Shown here: positions 38,291-50,400 of the stretch, piece after piece | How positions within the stretch are numbered: the stretch's first letter is position 1 | How the letters are laid out: every line of letters begins with the position of its first letter | Source: Stercorarius parasiticus | Taxonomy: Eukaryota > Chordata > Aves > Charadriiformes > Stercorariidae | Length of the DNA: 64,000 nt | Direction of reading: 5' to 3' | Assembly (NCBI GenBank): GCA_013396915.1 | Contig: VWZL01000670.1 | Coordinates: forward strand, 376,986 to 440,985 | The notes under the pieces: model-generated | What the model was told of the DNA's origin: nothing | Databases searched by the model: none | The model's input: only the letters and a program-made list of their open reading frames with translations | Made by a program: the position numbers and the translations under genes

Positions 38291-40886
38291 TCTGGCTTAA
38301 ATTTTGTCAGTAAATAGGCTTTTGTCCCTCCGTGTTCCTCCCTAGGTCTTTAAAAGTATGTTTTCAAAACTGGTTTTGATTGAGAAAAACAAAAATCACA
38401 AAAACTGCATACTTCATACTGTTTCTTTTGTTGTTGTTGGGTGTGCGTGCATGTGTATGTGTAATTTTACCCATGTAGAAAAATGGAACAAACTATTGTC
38501 ATCAACTGAGAGTGGTAAAATTCAAAAGATTTTGGTCGCTTCGCATTCATGGAGATGGGGAGGAGCTTTCCAGGCTGCTCTAATCCTTAGCGCAGTGGGA
38601 TAGCTATCAAAAGCTGTTCCAAATGCATTCCTCCACTTACAGGGAGCCAAAATGCAATGTGTCATCCTGAGGGAAATGGACTTAGTGATAAATTTACACA
38701 TCTGTGGCCTCCAGTCTCAATTACCATGACTCCCTGTGCCTTGAGGTGAAATCCCATGTAATGTTGCTGCTGATAAAGCAAGGCAAGACACTACAAGCAC
38801 ATCACTCTGCTATTTCAGAAATCCCTAGTTGGAGTTCAAGGTCATGGACTTGAGCTGGGTTAGGGTGAAGTACTTCAGACATGACATCTTCCTGTGTGGC
38901 AGCAGCTCGCTGTGAATGCTGCACTCATAAACAAAGGCAATGTTTTTTACATTATTAGAAAAATGGAGAAAACGTGAAGAACAGTGAAAGGTAACTATGG
39001 GACTACCTTCACAAGAGATTCAAATGACTGCAATCCTCTCTCAGACATACACACATGTATTTACACTATATTCATTACTATGGTAACTGGGCACCTTAAT
39101 ACATGCAAATCCAAATGGGAGTGTTATACCCAGGCCTAATTTTTTTCATCTCTCCAATATCAGTGATCATGTCAACAGAGATGAAAGAGTTACCTCATTA
39201 GTTAAGTGGCACTGCAAACTTTGTACTAGAAGAAAAAAATATTTTGCCTAGGTCTTAAATAAATATGAACCACAGGACAAATCAAACAATCCCCCTGGTA
39301 ACAGCATAGCTCTCTTTGTAAGATTTCTTTATAGATTTTATTTGAAGGATATAACATGCTGATTGTTAAGGCCCTAATGATAAAAGCTATTGATTCTTTC
39401 CTGAAATGAACTGAAAATAGATACTGTAGCACCTATCTTTTAGGTGCTTCCTGGCAAATGAACCCCAGAGCAGTAGTCCAGGTAGACTACTTACAGTTCC
39501 ACTTTTCATAGAATAATTGAATATTCACTGAGCAAGACAGAAACCCAACTGGGAGCACGACTCTGATGTGGCGAGTAATGCTCTCCATGTAAGAAGGGAC
39601 CAGTAGGAGTTCAGTTACTGTTCCAGCAGCTTTTTTAATATTTTATATTGAGTTCCCTTAAGCAAGGTTTGGAACCCAAACCTTCTAGCTCCAAAGGAAA
39701 CTTTGACAGGAAATCTTCACGGCACCAACAGGGGAAAGCCTAGGGCTGTCACAGTATATGCCAGAAAAAAAGGATGAGACAGGCTTTAACTTTCTCAGGG
39801 AAGAGGAAGCTGAATGTAGATTTTTCACCATCTAGCTAAGTGCTCCAACTGTTAAATTACTCTCTCTACTGTGGGAAAATGAGAAGGCACCACTTCCACC
39901 CCCAGAAATATCTTATGTAAGGCCAAAGTTAGCAGGCGCACTTAAAGAAAGCCTAGCAGTTTTATCCCTATGGAAGAACATCTATATTGAAGATCACAGT
40001 GACTGTTCAATAAGAGTCGTATACAAATTGACCGTATGCAACCATTCTGAGTATGACCAGAAACGTAATTTTAGGCTCAAAGGAAATTTTCTAATGAAAA
40101 TAGGCATGTGTAAATTTGGGTGTTTCTGGGGTTAAAACAGCCGTTGAGTGGTAGTTCAGTAATCTAAGTACTAGATGTAAATATCTTCACAATAAAGGGA
40201 GACCTTGATGCTTAAATTCTTTTGTGTGTTTATTTACCACTGAGTGTCCTCGACATCCATGAAATTAATTAGGAAATGAAGAGGTCAGCACATCTCAGAT
40301 CTAGCTCTTGAATTGTTATATTGTATTGCATTAGAATGATCAGCGGTTTTTATTTTCTGAAATTTTCAGGTACATATGCTATACTAACCAAACATTATTC
40401 TAGGCAGAGAGAAGACAGATACTGAAGGATTATGCCAGCAACTTAACAGTACGGAATGTTATAGTTTATCAACAAAATATCTTTAAATAATTTTCTCTGT
40501 AGAAACACTATTCTACTAATTCAAGCAACTAAATGTACATGCCATCTGATCCTTTGATGAAAGCAGCTGAGATATTCTACATGGCATTTTTTCTTATGGT
40601 CAAGTGAGTAATTCTTAGAAGAGGCAAGCTCAGTATATAAATACAGGACTACACAAATTTTTATGTCATCGCAAACCAGCTTTAAAGTATTGTTACCTAA
40701 AATGAGCAATTACATTTTAGTTAAACACCATATTTATTTGTAAACTTAATCTGCTTTTTGATCAGTATCTTTAGCTGTACATACATTTTCCCATTTTAAT
40801 AAAGGTTTGATTTTTTACTAATCAAGCAGAAAACAAAACTTGCTTGAAAAATAATTCTGTTATCCCATTAAAACAGTCCTACTCAA
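38291..40886. other. Intron, no gene seen
   Basis: AT-rich with one TG-rich stretch. No mobile element or exon recognised. Confidence 0.55.
38431..38463 (+). repeat. GTT/TG-rich low-complexity stretch
   Basis: GTT triplets pass into imperfect TG dinucleotides (gtgtgcgtgcatgtgtatgt). Confidence 0.75.
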
Positions 40887-41377
40887 AGGCCAGCAGGAGT
40901 AGGGAAGTGATGGTGCCTCTGTACTCGGCACTGGTGAGGCCTCACCTCGAGTACTGCGTTCAGTTCTGGGCCCCTCTGTACAAGAGGGACATTGAAGTGC
41001 TGGAGCGGGTCCAGAGGAGAGCTACCAAGCTGGGGAGGGGTCTGGAGACCAAGCCATGTGAGGAGAGGCTGAGGGAACTGGCCATGTTTAGTTTGGAGAA
41101 GAGGAGGCTGAGGGGAGACCTCATTGCCCTCTACAACTACCTGAAAGGAGGTTGCAGAGAGGTGGGTGTTGGCCTCTTCTCCCAGGTGAATAATGACAGG
41201 ACCAGAGGAAATGGTCTGAAGCTGCAGCAGGGGAGGTTTAGATTCGGTATTAGGAAGAATGACTTTACTGAACGAGTGGTCAGGCACTGGAACAGCCTGC
41301 CCAGGGAGGTGGTTGAGTCACCACCCCTAGAGGTATTTAAGAAACGTGTAGATTTGGCACTTCAGGGCATGCTCTAG
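40887..41377 (+). pseudogene. CR1 ORF2 C-terminal fragment, open to its natural stop (copy E)
   Basis: The frame is open from the insertion junction to the element's own stop. It reads [71 protein letters not shown], and [20 protein letters not shown] to the end DLALQGML. The open frame extends upstream to an ATG at 40844, but those first 14 codons lie in unique flanking DNA. The catalytic palm is absent, so no activity is expected. Confidence 0.92.
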
Positions 41378-41473
41378 TGACAGAGATTGTAGGGGGTTTT
41401 TTTGTGTTATGTATGGTTGGACTAGATGATCTCGAAGGTCCTTTCCAACCATGAAGATTCTATGATTCTATGA
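40887..41473 (+). mobile_element. CR1 retrotransposon, 5'-truncated, intact 3' end (copy E)
   Basis: The copy runs from ggccagcaggagtagggaag to the terminal gattctatgattctatga. It holds the end of ORF2 and a 3'UTR of about 96 nt with the conserved ggttggactagatgatctcg and aaggtcctttccaacc blocks. Direct repeats actcaa flank it at 40881-40886 and 41474-41479, a probable 6-bp target duplication. It is the youngest-looking copy here and the only bird-type CR1 antisense to CSMD1. Confidence 0.96.
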
Positions 41474-41479
41474 ACTCAA

Positions 41480-44400
41480 TCTTTCCCTTGTCTTGCTGGA
41501 AATTTAGATTGTAGTACATCAGATACATTACATCTTGTTTGGATGTAGTCCTTTTCCGGTCATCTTTATGAAACCTGTGTTCTTGTCAGTTCTCAAAAGC
41601 CAAGCAAAGATTTTGTTTGCACAGCACAGGAGTAATTAATGCCTTCCTTTCCTGAATAGACTCTATCAAGAAATATTCAGAAATTTCTCTTTTATGAAAA
41701 TGAAGTAGAGCCATTCAGAATGAAGGTGCAAGAACAGTCATGGGAGACTTGCTAACATTAAAAACATTCTGTTTTTTTTCTCTCTCATGCTACTCTTATT
41801 CATAATGGTCAGCTATGGTTTTGCTAATTATTTAGTTGCATCACTTTGGTTTGGGTTTATGATGCTGATAGGCTTTTCTAGAGATGGTCCTGAGAGGAAG
41901 CAGTAGAATCCTATTCAGAGCCAGCTTAAACACATATAGGAAGGCTGCTGTCTTAGGGAACAAGAGAAGTAATTCTTTTTCAGACAGTGACAAATTTTCT
42001 AACATGAAACTAAAACCAGAAACCTATGGATTGGAGCTCATGGAATATCTTGCATGTTTTAAGGTTTGAGAAAAGCCTCTATCTAGGGCAGAATTTTCCA
42101 TGTTTTGGTGGTTTTTTTTTTTTTGCAATTTGTTCTAGATCTGGGTCTTGGGAGGGGGAAAACTGGTTGATTTGGGAGGATGACATAGTTTCAACATTCT
42201 CAGTATAATGGACCTCTTCCCAAACCTTCTCTAACAGGAATTCTTGCGGTGTTTCCCTAATTGCCGCAGAAACCCAATCCTCCACCAGATCCCATCATTA
42301 AAATTTGTCACAACCCCCACCAGTTTTCACTGGACTTTTTGTTTATTGTCCCAGGAGAGAGAACACCATCAAGATACGACTTGTGACCAGTGATACACTG
42401 GACTACAGAGGGCCAAACAGCTTACATGCAAGATGAAGCTACTATATGTGCACTTAATATTATCAATGAGCTACTAACACACTCCATGGAAGTCGATGTC
42501 AGTGGGAGAAGAGATCACTAAGAACCTGTATTCATTTCTTACCAGGACCTAACTTTCTAAGCATTTTCTCTGCTATTCCTCCAGAAATCTATTATAGGGC
42601 AAAATGTTGAACATCACTGTCATTCAGATGGTCACCATGCACAGTCTTTACCACTTATTGGAAAGCAAACAATTAAAATATTATTAATGAGAATAAAAAC
42701 TAGGTAATGAGATGGTGGGATAGAGGGAAGTGGCTGTAATGAAGAGGAGACTATTATTCTTTCAAGTGCATCAGCAACACTGACTGCAACATCATGATTG
42801 TTAAAAATTAGGAGAAATGCATTTGGGAATCATACATTATTATTATTTGAAGTTAGTGAATATAAATATCCATATGGAATTTTTCAGTGTACATGGGAAA
42901 AGTGTATAATTTACAGACTCACTTCACCCCTTCCTATCTATTAGCTGCAAAGTTCTGTCCAGGGTGAAGTATTTCGTAAGAGCTGGAAGTGCTCAGGAAA
43001 TGAGCAGGTAGAAGCTTCAAAACAAGCAAAATGCAGTGCTTTTCTGCACAGCAGGAATTAAACTGTAAAACAGATTGTCAGAAAATAGTGTGGTAGTCTG
43101 AATTATGAATAGGTTCAAGAACAGATTCATGAAGGTTAAATTTGTTGATGGATGTTGAACATAGATGCAACCTCTGGCTAAGAGTTCCCTAAACTGGCCA
43201 GAGGCTGCTAAAATGTTAAGGCTGTCTATATCTTGTTTCCTGCAATTTTTTCTATGTATTTGCTAATGGCCATTGTCAGAGACAGGTTATTTTGATCTGA
43301 TTTGATGTGATGCTTTTTGCATTTTTAAACATGTGAAGACTGCAACTTAACCAAATCCATGGGACTTGCACAAAATCTGGGCACAGCTTATGTCCCTGAC
43401 TTAGCTCTTAAGAGTGCCCTGTGCCCATCTTCAGCCTTTGTGCTGGTTGCTCCCAGTGCAGGAGTCATCACAGATTAGACCCTGGGCACTGTCCTCCATG
43501 GGAATGTTAAACAGCTACTTTGGAGCATAACAAAGAAGGTATCTTATACTCCTTCAGCAGAGGTGGAAATTACAGAGTGACTGGAACAAGAAAGGTAAGG
43601 TCTGTAAAAGGAAAATTTTAAAGAAACAGTAAGGGGAAAGGAAAGATAAATAGTGTTTAATGTTGCAAATCTGATGGTGCCAGCTCTGCCAGTCCTATGA
43701 GCCATTATTTTCAGCGTGTCAGCGTGAAGCCTGTGTATCAGCTTAGCAACTGAACTGCCATGCCCATGAGGGCACCAGGCGTTATTTATCAGACCTGCAC
43801 AATAGTGGCACCAGGGCTTCCACTGGGTGCACTTCCGAGTGCACTTCCCAGCAGACATTTCAAGTTTTGAATTGTATTACCCATTCTGCTCAGTAAGACT
43901 ACACCAGTATGCCTGTGTTACTGGAGAGAGTAAGGAAAGGTGATTACGCATTGCTCTTCTGTAAGACAAATACCAGTAATGGAGATCAGAAAAAAATTTG
44001 AACAATTATTGATAGATGCGAGTGAACTAATCTGGGCTATGTCCCCTGTAAAATATAGGGCAACATGAAGCTGCTGTGGGCTAAGTTTCAGAAGATAAGG
44101 TTTTTTGCTGGATTCTGGTCATGCAGGAAAGAACATTTCCCAGACTTGACTTTCCTTTCACAATGTTGTCCATGTTGTCCATTTCATTTTGTCTATCTTC
44201 ATATAATCCTTTGTTTGATGAGTCCCTATACTCTAGGATTTACCATAAAGGAAATTAATAAATCACACTATACGCATGTCACGGCCTAACAAACTTCCAT
44301 TTAAAGAATAAATACAATAATAGACAAAATATCCTAGAAAATAATTGAATGGAAGAAGGCAAATGATGAGAGTAAGGACTGATTTTAAAAAATAAAATAC

Positions 44401-47400
44401 TTCTGACTGAAACCCCCATTACATGCTGTCATGCTTTTTCACATGTAACTTCTTTTTTGACATAGCTTATCTTCCTCAGTTGTACTATAGGAGAGTGCAT
44501 CAATGAAATATAAGAATGATTTCCATCGGCTGCCTATGCTGTGCTCTGTGCTGAATGCCCATCCCTCACCTGACAGTCTCTGTCACCACATTAGCTTATT
44601 TTTTCACAGTGGGCAGTACATTATCTTTCTAGCGTCAAAGAGTAGTTTCTCTTTTTTTAATTGATTTTTTTCCCCCAAGGGGACCTGATCCTCATGCACA
44701 TCACTCTTTTGGAATAGTACCTAGACAACAGCAGCATGACTGAGTAGATCTGAGAGGCAAACTGCTGCTGAGACAGTTGCACAAAATGCTTCTCTTTACA
44801 AAACTGTGCCTGAAAGTACCAGTACTATGTGACAAAGCACATTCAAAACATATGCACAAATCTACCCATCCTGCAAATATGGTCTGCAGAGCAATGCACA
44901 ATAATATCAAAAGAAGCTTGGTGTTTATCTTACTGTGGTAAAACTGGGTAGATAACTTTTTTCCACCAGAGCTTGCCTCACCCCTTACAAACAGCCTATT
45001 TCTTGGAAAGAAAAATGGAGCCCCAAGGAACTGCAATTAGTTACCATCAATGTGGGATAAATGTAAAAATGATGAATACTCACAGAGGAAATAAAGTGGA
45101 GGTGGAACTGATTGTTTTTAATTCTGGGCCAGGACAACAGCCTCCATTATCCAATAGAGCCAGTAGTCTATGAGTTGGCTTCACTCCAAATTCTGATTTG
45201 CTGCTGCTTTTAATGTTTGCTTTGTAATCACAAACATTTTGTTCAAGGGTACATCAGATCCAGTGTTTTTTTTAATACGCAGAATAACTTAAGTACAACA
45301 GTTTTAAAGAAAAACAAACCACAACTTCCCTTGGGCAATCTCTCCTTCCTAAAAAAGTAACACAAAAATTCTAGATTTGGAAACTTGGCTTAATTCAGAT
45401 ATTACCTAGGAGATAACAGTAGTAAATGCTGTATATTGCTGTCTATCCATTCTGTTTACAGCACTATATTACATTCAGATTATGATGATTCTCAAGTGTA
45501 AAAGTAAGTACAGTACAAATTCCTTGATACTCAAAAGTGCTGAGATCTGCACTTTTCTCTTACAGCAGTGGGAACTGCAAATATTTGGCACTCCTGAAAA
45601 GAAAGTAAAAATACAATCTAGGTTCTTGACAATAAGCAGTACCTTCTGTTGGCTTCCCAGCTTCCTTGAACTTGACACTAAAACTTGTTTTGCAGGTAAA
45701 ATGACCTCAGACAGATGCTTTTATTGTTCAGTATGTACATGTTCTTTTATTCAATAAATGGATCTCCTCTTCCACCAGATTATATGGAAAAAGAAGGTTG
45801 TTTTTCATGTTGAATGCATATGACCTGATGTATCATAAGGGTATTCCATCCACAAGTCTGTTTCTTTATCAAATATTCATGTAACTAAGTACCACTTTAC
45901 CTTAACACTATTTGTAGATACACGGAGGTGCATTACCCGGTAAAGTGGACTTATAAAGTCAGTAAGGAAATAGGACAGAAATAAAGATTTCTCTACAACA
46001 TGAAATCTTGAGGACCCATCTTAGAGTCCTTACTTTGTCAACTCCCACTCTGAAGACAAGAGGATAGAAAGGCTTGCAAAAATCAACTGTGCTTGTAGAG
46101 GTTGAAATTATTGTGGTCCAAATTAGCTTGAGAATAAAATGGCTAGTACTTTAAAGAAGATGTACAAAGCTAACTGAAAGGAGACTCCAGTTCAGTCACC
46201 TTATCCAGTATACAGAAATTAGAGATCTGGACTTACCATTTCTAGCAACAGGAACTTGGATTTATGGACACAGCAAGAAACAACACTAAAAAAAATCAAT
46301 TAGGCATCTCTGTTTAAAGAGAACTAATAATTTGAGTATATATGAAAAAAAGGAAAACTGAATTCACTTTGACAAAACAACTTCTCAATTTTCCTTCTAA
46401 TGTGATATGACTCATCTCAAATCCATTGCAAAGCGGTAAACAAACGACACCAACTCAGTAGCCATCATCTGCCAGGAACATTTTAAAAAGAAAACCATTA
46501 GTGAACTACTTTTCTTGTTTTCTATACAGAGAAACTTATTTTCCCAGCAGAAACAGCACTTCACGTTATCTTCTTTTCTTTTCCCGTGCTTCCGTCACTG
46601 CTAACAGCCACCTGAGAAATATCTCTTTAAGACAGTAATTTATTTCTTACTAATTAAATTAAAGTAGTTTGGACTAGTTTTATATATTTTCAAAACAATC
46701 CATTTCATTTAAAACAAATCAAAAGAGGGAAGTTCAGTTTGGTTAGTAACAGCATTGTATATGGGAAGTATCTTGGATAGTAATTTAAGTATGTGGACAA
46801 CAGCCTTTTGATTTTATTCCTCATTCATTGAACTAATTTTGCAATTACAAAAATAAAATGATTAGTCCTTCTTTGTTCTATAATCCTTCTGTAATCTAAT
46901 TTCCTCAAAATAGCTGCAAGATAAAATATTGTCATGAAGATCAAAATGACAACTATAAGCTGGCCTCTCCACTCTTCATTATCCATTACTGGGTTTATGA
47001 CTATTTATTATTATCATATAGTTAATAAACAAAATCTAAATCACTCAATAATGCACCTGAAGTCAGCTTCTCTGCTGGTGTAAATCAACAGAGATCCATG
47101 AAGAGTGTTTCATTATGTTATATATTTTGCAATAGTTCTTGTTTGTAGATTTTAAAATCTTTTGGGTCAGCCCACTCACTGTGTTAAATGATCCTAAATT
47201 CAAAGTGAGCAACTTCAATTTCCAAAATATTCCCTGATTCATTGCTTTAAAGAAATGACTTTGGAGCTTCTCAAGAGTTGACAGGAAAAATCTCAATTGT
47301 CATGGCAACATGAGTTGAAGAAATCCTCCTTTGCTGTTTGCATAGATCATCTCCATGCTATCGGTCTGTTTACTAAATGTTGCTAAAGAAAGCAATTAAA

Positions 47401-50400
47401 GGTTAATCTCTCCTCAGAACCAAATACATTATATAACTAGTGAAAGTCAGTAGAGTGAGATACGCTTCAGATAGGTAAAAAAATTTGAGACATCATGTAT
47501 CTTTAATGTAAACGGCGTTTCTCTGATTGTTTGCATAACATTTATTAATATTAACTATGTGTTTGAATTTTCTTTATTATTATTAGATTTGTTCCAGCAT
47601 GCTTGTTTTAACGCAAGTTCTCTGTGTGGTATGTGGCTATAATAAAGGCCACATTCAAAGTCCATCGAGGTTAATGGGATTTATATTTTTTTTTCCTGTG
47701 AGTTCCCCAGCCTTTGGATCAGGTCCTAACTGGTCAGAATCTGACACACAGCAACCCAAACTATTCAGCTGTCGATTAGAGTCTGTGTCCAACATACCTA
47801 GTTCTGCATAGCAGAACACTTTCTCTCTACAAACTGGCAGATTTGTTTCAAGTTAACTACATTATGTACCTAGGAAAATTTCAGCATTTGCATTTATGTT
47901 AATTAAATACCATGATAAAACCTCCTAGGTTTCACAGGACAGCATGAGAGACGTGGTGAAGTACAGCTCATGATCAAAATGCTACTACTGGTGCCATTGT
48001 TGACTTCGTAAAATCTATTAACGCTGCATTCTTCAGTGTTAGAGACACGGCAAACAATGGGCCAAAGTGTGCGCTGGGGATATTGATGTGCTAAAATGAA
48101 GAAAATTAACTTAATTTCTCAAGAGACGTCTACAAATGCAGAGGGTCACAGATTGTGGTATTAGCATTTGCTTGATTGTACTTGATTCTAAAAGTGAATT
48201 ATAAACCAGCTTTTCCCCTAAAAAAATGCTTGGTATGACTCAATCTATGTATTATAAGAAACATCAGCGGGATACCAATAGAGAATCTGGCTGCTGGGGC
48301 AAAGCTAAAATAGTGTACTTAGTCACTTGGAAGTAGTCATATTCTGCATTGATATCCCACAGACATTAGTGAGAACAGTGTGATTTGTCATGACCATTTG
48401 TTTCACAACCAGAAGCATGCAAAATTAGTCTAAAAATAAGTTAAATCACTTTGCTTTTTTTTTATTTCATTTTCTCAAAATGGCCTTTTCAAAAACTTCA
48501 CTAGTGTGCAAGAAGCGTTGCTCTTTTTTTCCTTTTTTCTTATCGACACAGCCACCTGCGCTCTTTTCCTAAGGTTCAGGGCAAGGCAGGTTCCACGAGC
48601 TCATGTGTATTCCTGGGCTACATAGCAGCTTGCTTCGCAACACCAGCAGCTGCTTCCTGACAAAATCACTTCCCTGTTCCTTGCACTTCCAGCTGTGTTG
48701 CACACCGGCTGTCAGATGTGGGTCCCAAGCTTCAGCTGAATCCGCGTTATATGCACCAGGAGCTCAGACTGAACCCTGATGTGCTGATACAAGGCAAGTT
48801 CTAGCTCAAGCACGATGCCCAAAGCCAAGCCTAAGCTCTCATTCCTGGATTCTGGATATAGTAGGCAAAGTGAGCCAAGTTCCTCCATCCGTTTCAGCAG
48901 CAGGCATGGCAAGCCCAGTGAAGATGCTTTAAATCCAAGCTACAGCTGGGCAACTATTTAAAAAAGAAAATATCCTGGTTATGCTCCCCAGTGCATTTAA
49001 GCCCACCCTTGAACCTAAGCTTCAAATGCAGCCAAGGCTGGCTGCACTTTTGTTCCCAGTGTACTCTACGGCACTGGTGTTTCAGCACCAGTTTAAGCAA
49101 AATATAAGTTTGAACATTTATTTTCTCTTGGGTTTTGTACATGAACACGATACGGCCAGTAATAGAGATCAAAGGAAGTAAACAATGATTTATGAAGTAT
49201 TCTATCATGGCCATATTTGATCTGCGAATCATAGGATGAGGAAAAGATACATTCCTAGCCCCAGATTTGCTCTCTGACAAATGTCCAGGATTTGCTGCAA
49301 ACAATGGAACTGTAAAAACATTTCAGTAAAAAAAAAACCACCTCCAACATAGGTTTAGAAATGGCTGTCTAATAAAAAAGACATGGAAAACTTTCAGACA
49401 AGAAATAGGAAAAAGTCATTGCCTTGAAATTGAGAATAAGGTGTGAAGCAAGTACTGCAAAATGTAATTTTAAAATGCTGACCGTATTTTATGCAAGTTT
49501 GCAAAACAAACCCTGCACACAAAGTTTTATTCATTGCCATTTATTCAGCTCTGTGTCAGCTGCAGTGCTGCAAATGTTTCTTTTGGAAAGCCACTGTACA
49601 ACGGAGACATGAAAGCAGAATATGATTTTGTACTTCAGTATCCATAGGATACTGTAAGAGAGACAAAAAACATCCAAAGACTAAAATGATACTAGGTTTC
49701 TCTGTATATTGTCCTTCATAATTTCTTTAAGGAAAAAGCAGAGGAAAAAAAAGGGGAAGGTAGAAGACAGGTAAAACCATGCTTGGAGATATCACAGATA
49801 CTGTTTAAAGCCAAATTGCTTCCGTAAATATATAAATCTTTTAATATTATCAAGGTTGATTGCTCAGATTCATCCAGTTTTCCTTTTTTTCAGTCATACA
49901 TGGATGTAAACATTGTCAGAAGTTCTCAGCCACGAGAACTCAGGTTAAACAGAGTCTGGCTCCACTATTCAGCTGCAGCGCCTACCACGTCTGCCTTATT
50001 CAGACTAGCAATCTTTTCAAAATTGGCCAATCCAGATACTGCTGAAATAAATAGAAATTTCAGTTTCCACTGCAGCAGAACAGGGCCCTCACAACTGTCC
50101 AAAGTTACCTTTTACTTGAAAGTGACAAGTCAAAAAATGAAGTTGAAAGAGGTGGAATCACTATTTCAGAATATGCATGAATGTATTGTTAAAATGCATA
50201 ATTTAATATTTATAAAGCTGTAACAAACTGTGATTAATTTTTATACTGGAAATTACTATAATTGCAAGAAATTGTGATTATTTTTTTTGCTTATTTTTTG
50301 CTAAAAGCAAATCATTGATGATATTCTGATTAATCAAGAGGAATTCTGGTTAATCATCAGCAATATAACAGTGATTAAATCTTGCTTTGCCCTTTTAACT

